From assembly GCA_002354005.1 (NCBI GenBank), contig DEKS01000140.1, forward strand, positions 8,879 to 14,057: 5,179 bases of DNA, in the 5' to 3' direction. This document shows, piece after piece, positions 1 to 5,179 of the stretch; the stretch's first letter is position 1, and each line of letters opens with the position of its first letter. The notes under the pieces are model-generated. The model did no database searches, was not told the origin of the DNA, and worked only from the letters and a program-made list of their open reading frames with translations. This DNA comes from Bacteroidales bacterium UBA2716. Its GTDB lineage: Bacteria; Bacteroidota; Bacteroidia; Bacteroidales; UBA932. The translations under genes and the position numbers were made by a program.

Positions 1-381
1 GAGCCGGACCCGCAGGTGGACCTTTCCGGCAAGGACGTACTCCGCAAAATCCTCATCCTGAGCCGCCAGGCCGGTCTTCCGCTGGAAGAGGCGCAGGTGA
101 GCCTGGAGCCCATTCCCGCCAACATTCAGGAGCGCTACAAAAAAGCCGCAGCCTCCGCAAAGAAGCTGCGGTATGTGGCGTCCGTAGATGCCGAGGGCCA
201 CGCGGTGGTGGGCCTGCAGGAAGTGGGGCCGGAGAGTCCGCTGTACAGCCTTCGGGGCACGGACAACGCCATCCTCATTACCACCGGCGACTACCCTTCC
301 CCCATGCTCATCCAGGGCGCCGGCGCCGGAACGCGCCAAACGGCCGGCGGCCTGCTCAATGACATTATGCTGAGTATCTAA
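1..381 (+). CDS. thrA: Bifunctional aspartokinase/homoserine dehydrogenase, C-terminal part (5' end outside window)
   Basis: The reading frame is open from base 1 and ends at TAA 379-381, leaving the last 126 residues. In the family, the N-terminal aspartokinase phosphorylates aspartate and the C-terminal NAD(P)H-dependent homoserine dehydrogenase reduces aspartate semialdehyde to homoserine, in the cytoplasm, on the way to threonine and methionine. Visible landmarks are EPDPQVDLSGKDVLRK at the start (the DP-x-x-DLSG-x-DV-x-RK block of ThrA/MetL proteins), then LRYVAS, GLQEVGPESPLYSLRGTDNAI, and a glycine-rich end (GAGAGTRQTAGG) that packs against the nucleotide-binding fold. The kinase half is not visible; bifunctionality is inferred from the similarity to ThrA rather than to monofunctional Hom. 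The segment between the DLSG block and LRYV looks about 20 residues shorter than I remember for E. coli ThrA. A GTG at base 16 is internal, not a start. The gene converges on the peptidase gene and overlaps it by 4 bp. Confidence 0.88.
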   Translation, partial: EPDPQVDLSGKDVLRKILILSRQAGLPLEEAQVSLEPIPANIQERYKKAAASAKKLRYVASVDAEGHAVVGLQEVGPESPLYSLRGTDNAILITTGDYPSPMLIQGAGAGTRQTAGGLLNDIMLSI

Positions 382-2345
382 TCGACAAACGCCATTTCAT
401 CCAGGAGATAGTCCGCACGGCCTATCTCCTTTATTATGAACAGGATATAGCGCACGTCCAGGGAGATGTTGCGGCACACGTCCGGGTCGAAGGCAAGGTC
501 GCTCAGGGTACCTTCCCAAACGCGGTCGAAGTTGATGCCAATAAGGTTGCCCTCTGCATTCAGGACCGGACTGCCGGAGTTGCCGCCGGTGGTGTGGTTG
601 GTGGCCAGGAAGCACACGGGCTGGTCCTCGTGGCCGCCCCGGGCATAGATGTCCCGCAGCGTCTGGGGGATGTTGTAGTCAAAGATGTCCGGATTGTCCT
701 TCTCAATGATGCCCCGCAGCGTGGAAACCGGGTGGTAATAGATGGCATCGGCGGGCCGATAGCCTTCCACATGGCCATAGGCCACACGTAAGGTCAGGTT
801 GGCGTCCGGGTAGAAGGCTTTCTCAGGCTCAAACGCCATCTGCGCCCGCATGTAGTCCCGGTACACCAGCTGGAGGGATTCGTTCAGCGAGCGCACCTTG
901 CTCACAATGGGGCCCCTGTAGAACGCATCCAGGGCATCGGACAGCGCGCGGGCGTCCTCGTCGCTGGCAAAGACATCGTCCTTCCAGGCCTCCATGCTGT
1001 CGTATTCGGCCCGCTTTTGCAGGAAATACGCCGGCTTGTAGGCGTCGTCCAAATTCTTGTCGAAGGCCTCCATCAGGGCCACGAAGGTTTCCTCGTCGAT
1101 GGGCTGGTAATAGTCTTTCATCTCGAAGGGGCGGCCGGAGACCATGCGCAGGCGCTCGATGCTGCGGACGGTCTCGTTGTAGTATTCATAGGCCCGATAC
1201 AGGGCGTTCCGCTCCGCATAGATATAGGCCAGGTTGTCCAGCACGTCCTTGTACTCCGTGCCCCGGGCCCATTCCCGGAAACGGGCTTCATAGGCCTGCT
1301 TGGTGGCCACGGTCTTCATCTTCTTGAGGCCTTTTGCCTCCCCCTGCCACTTTTTCCAGGCATTGGCAACGCCTGCATATTTGCTGGAATACTGGATACG
1401 GACGGCCTGGCTCTTGTCCATGTACTTTTTCATGATTTGCAGCCGGGTGGTGCGAAGGGCGATTTTCTCCGGATCCGACACCTCGCTTATGTACTTCACG
1501 GCCTCCGAGTGCACATACTCCTGCGTGCTGCCCGGGCAGCCATAGACAAAGGTGAAATCGCCTTCCTTTACGCCGGCGCGGGAGATTTTGAGCGATTTTT
1601 TGGGCGTGTACGGGATGTTGTCCTCGCTGTAATCGGCCGGCAGATTGTCTTTGCCGGCATAGATGCGGAAGATGGAAAAGTCACCGGTGTGACGGGGCCA
1701 CATCCAGTTGTCCGTCTCCCCGCCGAACTTGCCAATAGAAGAGGGCGGAGCGCCTACCAGCCGCACATCCGTATACTCGCGGAACACGAAGAGGAAATAC
1801 TGGTTGCCATAGTAGAGCGCCTCCACGCTGGCCTTGAGCCCCTTTCCGTCCTTTACGGCCTGTTCCTTGAGCTTTTCGCTGTTTTTCCTGACGATTTTGA
1901 TGCGGTCCAGCTCGTCCATCTTTCCGGGCTTGTAGCCTTTAAGCACTTGAGCTGTAACGTCCTCCATCCGCTCCAGGAAACGAACGGTAAGCCCGGGATT
2001 GGGCAGTTCTTCTCCGCGGTTCAGGGCCCAGAAACCGTCCTTGAGGTAGTCGTGCTCCACGGAGGAATGCTTCTGGATGTAACTGTAGCCGCAGTGGTGA
2101 TTGGTGAACAGGAGCCCCTGGTCACTCACCAGCTCACCGGTGCAGCCGCTGCCAAACAGCACCACGGCATCCTTGAGGCTGGCCTGGTTAACGCTGTAAA
2201 TGTCTTCTGCACTGAGTTTGAGGCCCTTGGCCTGCATGTCTTCTATACGTTGGGAGATGAGGGCCGGAAGCCACATGCCTTCATCGGCCTTTAACGGTTG
2301 CATGACGACGGCCAAAAGAGCCGCCAGGAGAATGGATTTTTTCAT
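378..2345 (-). CDS. dpp11: S46 family dipeptidyl-peptidase, DPP11 type (Asp/Glu-specific), exported
   Basis: This 655-residue serine peptidase should release dipeptides from the N-terminus of oligopeptides in the periplasm, feeding amino-acid catabolism. Residues 1-20 form a signal peptide (two lysines, a hydrophobic stretch, cleavage after LKA), and the mature protein starts DEGMW as in other S46 enzymes. The chymotrypsin-like triad can be assigned: His84 in TNHHCG, Asp222 in RHTGDFS, Ser590 in TGGNSGSP. Cys68 and Cys85 match the conserved cysteines around the histidine. Asn213-Trp214 and Asn328 (in ANAWKKW) sit where S46 enzymes hold the substrate amino group. Arg608, 18 residues after the serine in NFDR, is the position that is Arg in DPP11 and Gly in DPP7, so acidic P1 preference is inferred. 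Family members are usually about 710-720 residues; the shortfall lies between Asn328 and Ser590, in the helical domain. Start ATG at 2345 gives an intact signal peptide; stop is TAG (CTA at 378-380). It is divergent from udp and convergent with thrA. Confidence 0.95.
   Translation of the reverse strand: MKKSILLAALLAVVMQPLKADEGMWLPALISQRIEDMQAKGLKLSAEDIYSVNQASLKDAVVLFGSGCTGELVSDQGLLFTNHHCGYSYIQKHSSVEHDYLKDGFWALNRGEELPNPGLTVRFLERMEDVTAQVLKGYKPGKMDELDRIKIVRKNSEKLKEQAVKDGKGLKASVEALYYGNQYFLFVFREYTDVRLVGAPPSSIGKFGGETDNWMWPRHTGDFSIFRIYAGKDNLPADYSEDNIPYTPKKSLKISRAGVKEGDFTFVYGCPGSTQEYVHSEAVKYISEVSDPEKIALRTTRLQIMKKYMDKSQAVRIQYSSKYAGVANAWKKWQGEAKGLKKMKTVATKQAYEARFREWARGTEYKDVLDNLAYIYAERNALYRAYEYYNETVRSIERLRMVSGRPFEMKDYYQPIDEETFVALMEAFDKNLDDAYKPAYFLQKRAEYDSMEAWKDDVFASDEDARALSDALDAFYRGPIVSKVRSLNESLQLVYRDYMRAQMAFEPEKAFYPDANLTLRVAYGHVEGYRPADAIYYHPVSTLRGIIEKDNPDIFDYNIPQTLRDIYARGGHEDQPVCFLATNHTTGGNSGSPVLNAEGNLIGINFDRVWEGTLSDLAFDPDVCRNISLDVRYILFIIKEIGRADYLLDEMAFVD
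403..437 (+). terminator. Probable intrinsic terminator of thrA, inside the 3' end of the peptidase gene
   Basis: A perfect 9-bp inverted repeat, AGGAGATAG (403-411) and CTATCTCCT (422-430), encloses a 10-nt loop, and a T-rich tail TTTATTAT (430-437) follows on the plus strand. It starts 21 nt after the thrA stop, the right place and polarity to end thrA transcription. Read on the minus strand the same hairpin is followed by GGATGAAA, so it should not terminate the peptidase transcript. The tail is interrupted by A residues and the stem is only moderately GC-rich, so strength is uncertain. The stem also encodes part of the peptidase C-terminus (around IGRADYLLD), so it could be a coincidence of coding sequence. 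Confidence 0.5.
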
Positions 2346-2355
2346 GATCGGTCTT

Positions 2356-2387
2356 TTTGCAAATATAGGAAAATTAGTTTATATTTG
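2356..2387 (+). promoter_or_regulatory. Putative Bacteroidota promoter (-33 TTTG, -7 TATATTTG) for the nucleoside phosphorylase gene
   Basis: TTTG at 2356-2359 and TATATTTG at 2380-2387 are separated by 20 nt, matching both boxes and the spacing of the primary-sigma promoter of Bacteroides (TTTG, 19-21 nt, TAnnTTTG). Transcription would start near 2392-2395, leaving a leader of roughly 15-18 nt before the ATG at 2410. The whole element lies in the 64-bp AT-rich gap between the divergent genes. Supported by pattern only. Confidence 0.65.
2360..2367 (-). promoter_or_regulatory. Putative Bacteroidota -7 box for the dipeptidyl-peptidase gene
   Basis: On the minus strand these bases read TATATTTG, an exact match to the Bacteroides -7 consensus TAnnTTTG. 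The box ends 14 nt before the peptidase ATG, so transcription would begin only some 6-10 nt upstream of the start, giving a very short leader. I could not find a TTTG -33 element at the usual 19-21 nt spacing on this strand, which lowers confidence. The box abuts the -33 element of the opposite promoter. Confidence 0.45.
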
Positions 2388-2409
2388 TGTTTTAAGAACC
2401 ACATGTATT

Positions 2410-3294
2410 ATGAGAATACCTGAATCCGAACTCATCATCAACGGCGACGGTTCCGTTTTCCACATTCACCTGAAACCGGAGGAACTGGCCGATAACGTAA
2501 TTATGGTGGGCGATCCTTCCCGCGTGGACATGATTGCCGAATACCTGACAGACATCGAGTTCCGCCACGCCTCGCGTGAATTCGTCTCCGTCACCGGCAA
2601 ATACAATGGCAAGCGCATCACCGCCCTGTCCCATGGAATAGGCCCGGACAATATTGACATTGTGATGACAGAACTGGACGCCCTGGCCAACGTGGACTTC
2701 AAAACCCGCGAGGTAAAACCGGAGCACCGCGCCCTCAACATCCTGCGCATTGGCACCTCCGGCGCCCTGCACGCAGACATTCCGCTGGGCAGCTACGTGC
2801 TGGCACACATCAGCGTGGGCTTCGACGGTGTCATGAACTGGTACGCCAACCGCGAAAAGGTGACCATCCCGGAGGTGGAGGAAGCCTTCAAAAAGCACAT
2901 GAACTGGAACCCGTACCTCCCTTCCCCGTATTTCGTGAAAGCGTCCAACAAAATTATCGACCTCATGAAAGACGTTACGTTAAAGGGCGTAACCATTTCC
3001 GCTCCAGGCTTTTATGGCCCGCAGGGACGCATTGTCCGCCTGCCGCTGGCCATGCCCAACATGCTGGAAGACGTAGAAAGCTTCCGCTTCTCCACCGGCG
3101 GCGAGGACTACCGCATCACCAATTTCGAGATGGAAAGTTCCCCGCTGGCCGGCTTGGCCGCCCACCTGGGCCACCACGCCAGCACGGTTTGCTGCATCAT
3201 CGCCAACCGCTATCTCCAAAGCTCCAACCCGGACTACAAACCGGCCATCCGCAAACTGGTGGAGCTTTGCCTGGAAAAAATGTCCACGCTGTAG
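2410..3294 (+). CDS. udp: Nucleoside phosphorylase, probably uridine phosphorylase
   Basis: This 294-residue cytoplasmic enzyme belongs to the PNP/UDP phosphorylase family and should split uridine (possibly also deoxyuridine or thymidine) with phosphate into the base and ribose-1-phosphate for pyrimidine salvage. Phosphate-binding motifs are GDPSR (34-38, Arg38) and RIGTSG (113-118). SHGIGPDN (74-81) is the family core. FYGPQGR (201-207) aligns with FYPGQER of E. coli Udp, keeping the Phe, Gln and Arg that contact uracil. EME (240-242) is the ribose-binding motif. IIANR (263-267) resembles the VNR of Udp and lacks the Asp that purine nucleoside phosphorylases use at this point, which favours a pyrimidine substrate. 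The frame stays open upstream into the divergent gene, but ATG 2410 (MRIPESELII) fits the usual N-terminus and lies just downstream of the promoter boxes. It is followed after 7 nt by the first hairpin element and then by pncB. Confidence 0.85.
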   Translation: MRIPESELIINGDGSVFHIHLKPEELADNVIMVGDPSRVDMIAEYLTDIEFRHASREFVSVTGKYNGKRITALSHGIGPDNIDIVMTELDALANVDFKTREVKPEHRALNILRIGTSGALHADIPLGSYVLAHISVGFDGVMNWYANREKVTIPEVEEAFKKHMNWNPYLPSPYFVKASNKIIDLMKDVTLKGVTISAPGFYGPQGRIVRLPLAMPNMLEDVESFRFSTGGEDYRITNFEMESSPLAGLAAHLGHHASTVCCIIANRYLQSSNPDYKPAIRKLVELCLEKMSTL

Positions 3295-3301
3295 TTTTCT
3301 C

Positions 3302-3353
3302 GCCGCGATTGCAAAAAAACGGGGTTCTGTACCTGTCCGGCTGCAATCGCGGC
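3302..3353 (+). repeat. 52-bp hairpin element, copy 1
   Basis: Perfect 12-bp inverted arms, GCCGCGATTGCA (3302-3313) and TGCAATCGCGGC (3342-3353), flank a 28-nt interior. The left arm runs into an A7 tract (3313-3319) and then CG; the right arm has no matching T tract, so the element has polarity. The last 20 nt of the interior (3322-3341) are unrelated to those of copy 2 apart from a short CAGGT/ACCTG stretch. Inside, CGG-GGT can pair with ACC and CCG to extend the hairpin. It starts 7 nt after the udp stop and would lie in the udp 3' untranslated region. It might help end or stabilise the udp transcript: an ATTTT stretch follows 5 nt after the stem, which is weak for a terminator. No transposase or target-site duplication is visible. 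A REP-like dispersed palindrome is the best guess. Confidence 0.85.
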
Positions 3354-3383
3354 AATCATTTTGCCCGAAAAGCCCTTTGTACG

Positions 3384-3437
3384 GGCCGCGATTGCAAAAA
3401 ATCGCCCTACCAGGCAGGTTTGGATGCAATCGCGGCC
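3384..3437 (+). repeat. 52-bp hairpin element, copy 2 (arms extended to 13 bp)
   Basis: Same layout and polarity as copy 1, starting 83 bp later. Arms GGCCGCGATTGCA (3384-3396) and TGCAATCGCGGCC (3425-3437) pair perfectly over 13 bp; the 12-bp core arms are identical to copy 1 and the interior is again 28 nt. The first 20 bases of the unit (from 3385) match copy 1 at 19 positions, including the A tract and following CG, while the next 20 bases (3405-3424) differ. It ends 15 nt before the pncB start codon and would form a hairpin just upstream of it in any transcript reading through from udp. The two copies can also pair with each other (right arm of copy 1 with left arm of copy 2). Confidence 0.85.
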
Positions 3438-3452
3438 ATAAATCACCAAACC

Positions 3453-4958
3453 ATGAACGAGATCAACAACGCTTACGTATCGGACAAGTACCAGTACACC
3501 ATGGGAAAGTCCTATCTGGACTGTGGAAAAGAAGGCCAGATTGCCGTGTTCAACCTGTTTTACCGCAAAGCCCCGGAAAATAACAACTGGGCCGTGGTGA
3601 GCGGTACGGAAGAGGTGATAGAAATGGTCCTCAAACTGGGCACGGAACCGGAAGAATTCTACGAGAAATTCCTGCCCGGCGAGGAATATAGGGAGTTTCG
3701 CAAGTACCTCAGTACCATGAAGTTCACCGGTGACGTTTACACCATGCGGGAGGGAGAGATTGTATTCCCCAACCAGCCCATCGTCACAGTGGTGGGGCCG
3801 CTGGTGCAGGCCCAGGTGCTGGAAACGCCCATGCTGTGCATCCTGAACCACCAGATGGCCGTGGCCACCAAGGCTTCCCGCGTGTGCCGCTCTACGGACA
3901 AGCCGGTCTCTGAGTTCGGTTCCCGCCGCGCACATGGTCCCTGGGCGGCGGTTTATGGCGGCAAGGCGGCCCAGATTGCCGGCTGCGCCAGCTCATCCAA
4001 CATCCTCACCGGCGCCTTCAACAACGTGCCTTCAACCGGCACCATGGCGCACAGCTTCATCACTTCCTATGGCAGCACCGTAGAAGGTGAGCATCAGGCA
4101 TTTACGGACTACATCCATACGCACCGCGGAGAGAATATCATCCTCCTGATAGATACCTACGACACCCTCCGCTGCGGCATCAAGAACGCTATCCGTTCCT
4201 TCAAAGAAAACGGCATCGACAACAGCTATGCCCCCGGTTACGGCATCCGTCTGGACAGCGGAGACCTGGCGTACCTCTCGCAGGAAGTGCGCCGCATCCT
4301 GGATGCCAACGGCCTTACCAAGTGTAAAATCTTTGCGACCAACGGCCTGGACGAGTATCTTATCACGGACCTGGAGCGCCAGGGCGCCTGCATCGACAGT
4401 TATGGCGTAGGCGATGCCATCGCCACTTCCAAGGCCGCCCCGTGCTTTGGAAATGTGTACAAACTGGTGCAGATAGACGGCCAGCCGGTGCTCAAGCGAT
4501 CGGAAGACAAAATCAAGCTCATCAACCCCGGCTTCCAAATCACCTGGCGCATATCGGCCCAGGACAAGGAAAAGGGCAATTCCATAGACGGCTATGTGTT
4601 CAAGGCCGATGTCACCTGCCTCCGTGGAGACGCCACAGACCTGGCCATCCAGCAGGGAAAGACAGTGACCATCCGGGACGAGTTTGACTCCTTCAAGACC
4701 AAAACCTTCGAGGAAGGCTCCTACGATGCCCGTCCGCTACAGCTCCAGTCCATCAAGGCCGGCAAGCGGATTGCCCCGTACTATGACCTCCAGACCAAAA
4801 AGGCCTTCTACCGGGACAACCTGCACCACTTCTCCCCGGCGGAGCGCCGCCTCATTAACCCCCATTATTACAAAGTGGACATCTCCGATGCCCTGTACGA
4901 CCTCAAGATGTCCATCATTGGAAAGTTGGTGAAGGAAATAGACTCCTTTGAGATTTAG
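3453..4958 (+). CDS. pncB: Nicotinate phosphoribosyltransferase
   Basis: This 501-residue cytoplasmic enzyme makes nicotinate mononucleotide from nicotinate and PRPP with ATP hydrolysis (EC 6.3.4.21), the Preiss-Handler entry to NAD. It looks like the long NAPRTase class shared by Gram-positive bacteria and animals. Landmarks in order: YVSDKYQYTMG (8-18, family N-terminus), AVFNLFYRKAP (31-41), EFGSRRAHGP (154-163), GTMAHSF (196-202) with His200 at the position of the catalytic phosphohistidine, IDTYDTLR (233-240), GIRLDSGDLAYLS (264-276), IFATNGLDE (293-301), YGVGDAIATS (317-326) and GNVYKLV (333-339). All expected motifs are intact and the length is typical. The frame remains open upstream to 3189, through the hairpin elements and the end of udp, but that part is not family-like; ATG 3453 places the conserved N-terminus correctly. 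No clear promoter of its own is visible in the 158-nt gap, so readthrough from udp is likely. The helicase gene follows after 6 nt. Confidence 0.95.
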   Translation: MNEINNAYVSDKYQYTMGKSYLDCGKEGQIAVFNLFYRKAPENNNWAVVSGTEEVIEMVLKLGTEPEEFYEKFLPGEEYREFRKYLSTMKFTGDVYTMREGEIVFPNQPIVTVVGPLVQAQVLETPMLCILNHQMAVATKASRVCRSTDKPVSEFGSRRAHGPWAAVYGGKAAQIAGCASSSNILTGAFNNVPSTGTMAHSFITSYGSTVEGEHQAFTDYIHTHRGENIILLIDTYDTLRCGIKNAIRSFKENGIDNSYAPGYGIRLDSGDLAYLSQEVRRILDANGLTKCKIFATNGLDEYLITDLERQGACIDSYGVGDAIATSKAAPCFGNVYKLVQIDGQPVLKRSEDKIKLINPGFQITWRISAQDKEKGNSIDGYVFKADVTCLRGDATDLAIQQGKTVTIRDEFDSFKTKTFEEGSYDARPLQLQSIKAGKRIAPYYDLQTKKAFYRDNLHHFSPAERRLINPHYYKVDISDALYDLKMSIIGKLVKEIDSFEI

Positions 4959-4964
4959 GCTGCC

Positions 4965-5179
4965 ATGACAGACATTTTCCAGGGACTGAACAGCCGGCAG
5001 AAGGAAGCCGTAGAGGCCACCGAGGGGCGCATCCGCGTGGTGGCAGGGGCGGGCACGGGGAAAACCAAGGCCCTTACCCACCGCTATGCGTATCTGGTGA
5101 ATGTCCTGGGGATAGACCCGGCCAACCTGCTATGCCTTACCTTTACCAACAAGGCCGCGGCGGAGATGCGCAGCCGCAT
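4965..5179 (+). CDS. UvrD/Rep-type superfamily 1A DNA helicase, N-terminal part (3' end outside window)
   Basis: The first 71 codons are present and open to the window edge. The protein starts MTDIFQGLNSRQKEAV, where Gln12 belongs to the adenine-recognising Q motif of UvrD-like helicases. AGAGTGKT (27-34) is the Walker A/motif I with Lys33 and Thr34 for ATP and magnesium binding, and LTFTNKAAAEMRSR (58-71) is motif Ia, which contacts single-stranded DNA. Members are 3'-5' DNA translocases used in repair, replication restart or recombination. Which paralogue this is (UvrD/PcrA, Rep, or a shorter helicase) cannot be decided without the rest. The start ATG 4965 follows the pncB stop after 6 nt, suggesting co-transcription and perhaps translational coupling. 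Confidence 0.92.
   Translation, partial: MTDIFQGLNSRQKEAVEATEGRIRVVAGAGTGKTKALTHRYAYLVNVLGIDPANLLCLTFTNKAAAEMRSR

Noticed and set aside
316..327. Self-complementary GGCGCCGGCGCC near the end of thrA, as a possible minus-strand terminator for the peptidase gene
   Set aside because: It encodes the conserved Gly-Ala-rich end of ThrA and has no T tract on the minus strand, so codon content explains it.
1017..2294. A 425-codon open frame on the plus strand antisense to the peptidase gene
   Set aside because: It lies wholly within a clearly recognised gene on the other strand, has no recognisable motifs, and is explained by the GC-rich codon use of the peptidase gene leaving the antisense frame free of stops.
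2200..2409. Upstream extension of the phosphorylase frame by 70 codons
   Set aside because: It runs through the start of the divergent peptidase gene and the promoter region, and the translated part is not family-like; ATG 2410 fits the conserved N-terminus.
2403..2423. Six-codon upstream ORF (ATG TAT TAT ... TGA) overlapping the phosphorylase start
   Set aside because: It is out of frame, very short, and could arise by chance in an AT-rich leader; nothing indicates attenuation or coupling.
3356..3363. TCATTTTG as a -7 box for pncB
   Set aside because: It misses the conserved A of TAnnTTTG, and no TTTG -33 element lies at the right distance upstream.
3302..3437. CRISPR array
   Set aside because: The repeated 12-mers alternate in orientation, there are only two units, the repeats are too short, and no cas gene is present in the window.
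3234..3935. A 233-codon minus-strand frame across the udp/pncB junction
   Set aside because: It is antisense to two recognised genes and the hairpin elements, and shows no recognisable domain.

Overview
The window comes from a member of the Bacteroidota, most likely the order Bacteroidales. Four things point there: an S46 dipeptidyl-peptidase of the DPP11 type, a ThrA-type homoserine dehydrogenase C-terminus, a Bacteroides-style uridine phosphorylase, and TAnnTTTG/TTTG promoter boxes with no Shine-Dalgarno sequence ahead of any start. The DNA looks fairly GC-rich for the group, so a Rikenellaceae-like or uncultured gut or rumen lineage is plausible; that last step is inference.

Layout: (1) 1-381 (+) is the 3' end of thrA (aspartokinase/homoserine dehydrogenase). 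(2) 378-2345 (-) is a complete exported dipeptidyl-peptidase, convergent with thrA, with the two stop codons interlocked in 4 bp. A terminator-like hairpin for thrA lies inside the end of the peptidase gene. (3) 2346-2409 is a 64-bp AT-rich divergent promoter region with back-to-back -7 boxes. (4) 2410-3294 (+) is a nucleoside phosphorylase, probably uridine phosphorylase. (5) 3295-3452 is an intergenic stretch holding two 52-bp hairpin elements with conserved ends and unrelated 20-bp cores. (6) 3453-4958 (+) is nicotinate phosphoribosyltransferase (pncB). (7) 4965-5179 (+) is the 5' end of a UvrD/Rep-type helicase, 6 nt after pncB.

The genes are mostly housekeeping and salvage functions. DPP11 yields acidic dipeptides in the periplasm, ThrA directs aspartate into threonine/methionine synthesis, uridine phosphorylase recovers uracil and ribose-1-phosphate, and PncB recovers nicotinate into NAD. 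The udp-pncB-helicase series is co-directional and may be one transcription unit, interrupted by the hairpin pair. I see no defence system, prophage, insertion sequence, CRISPR array, tRNA or rRNA. The least explained part is the pair of hairpin elements between udp and pncB.
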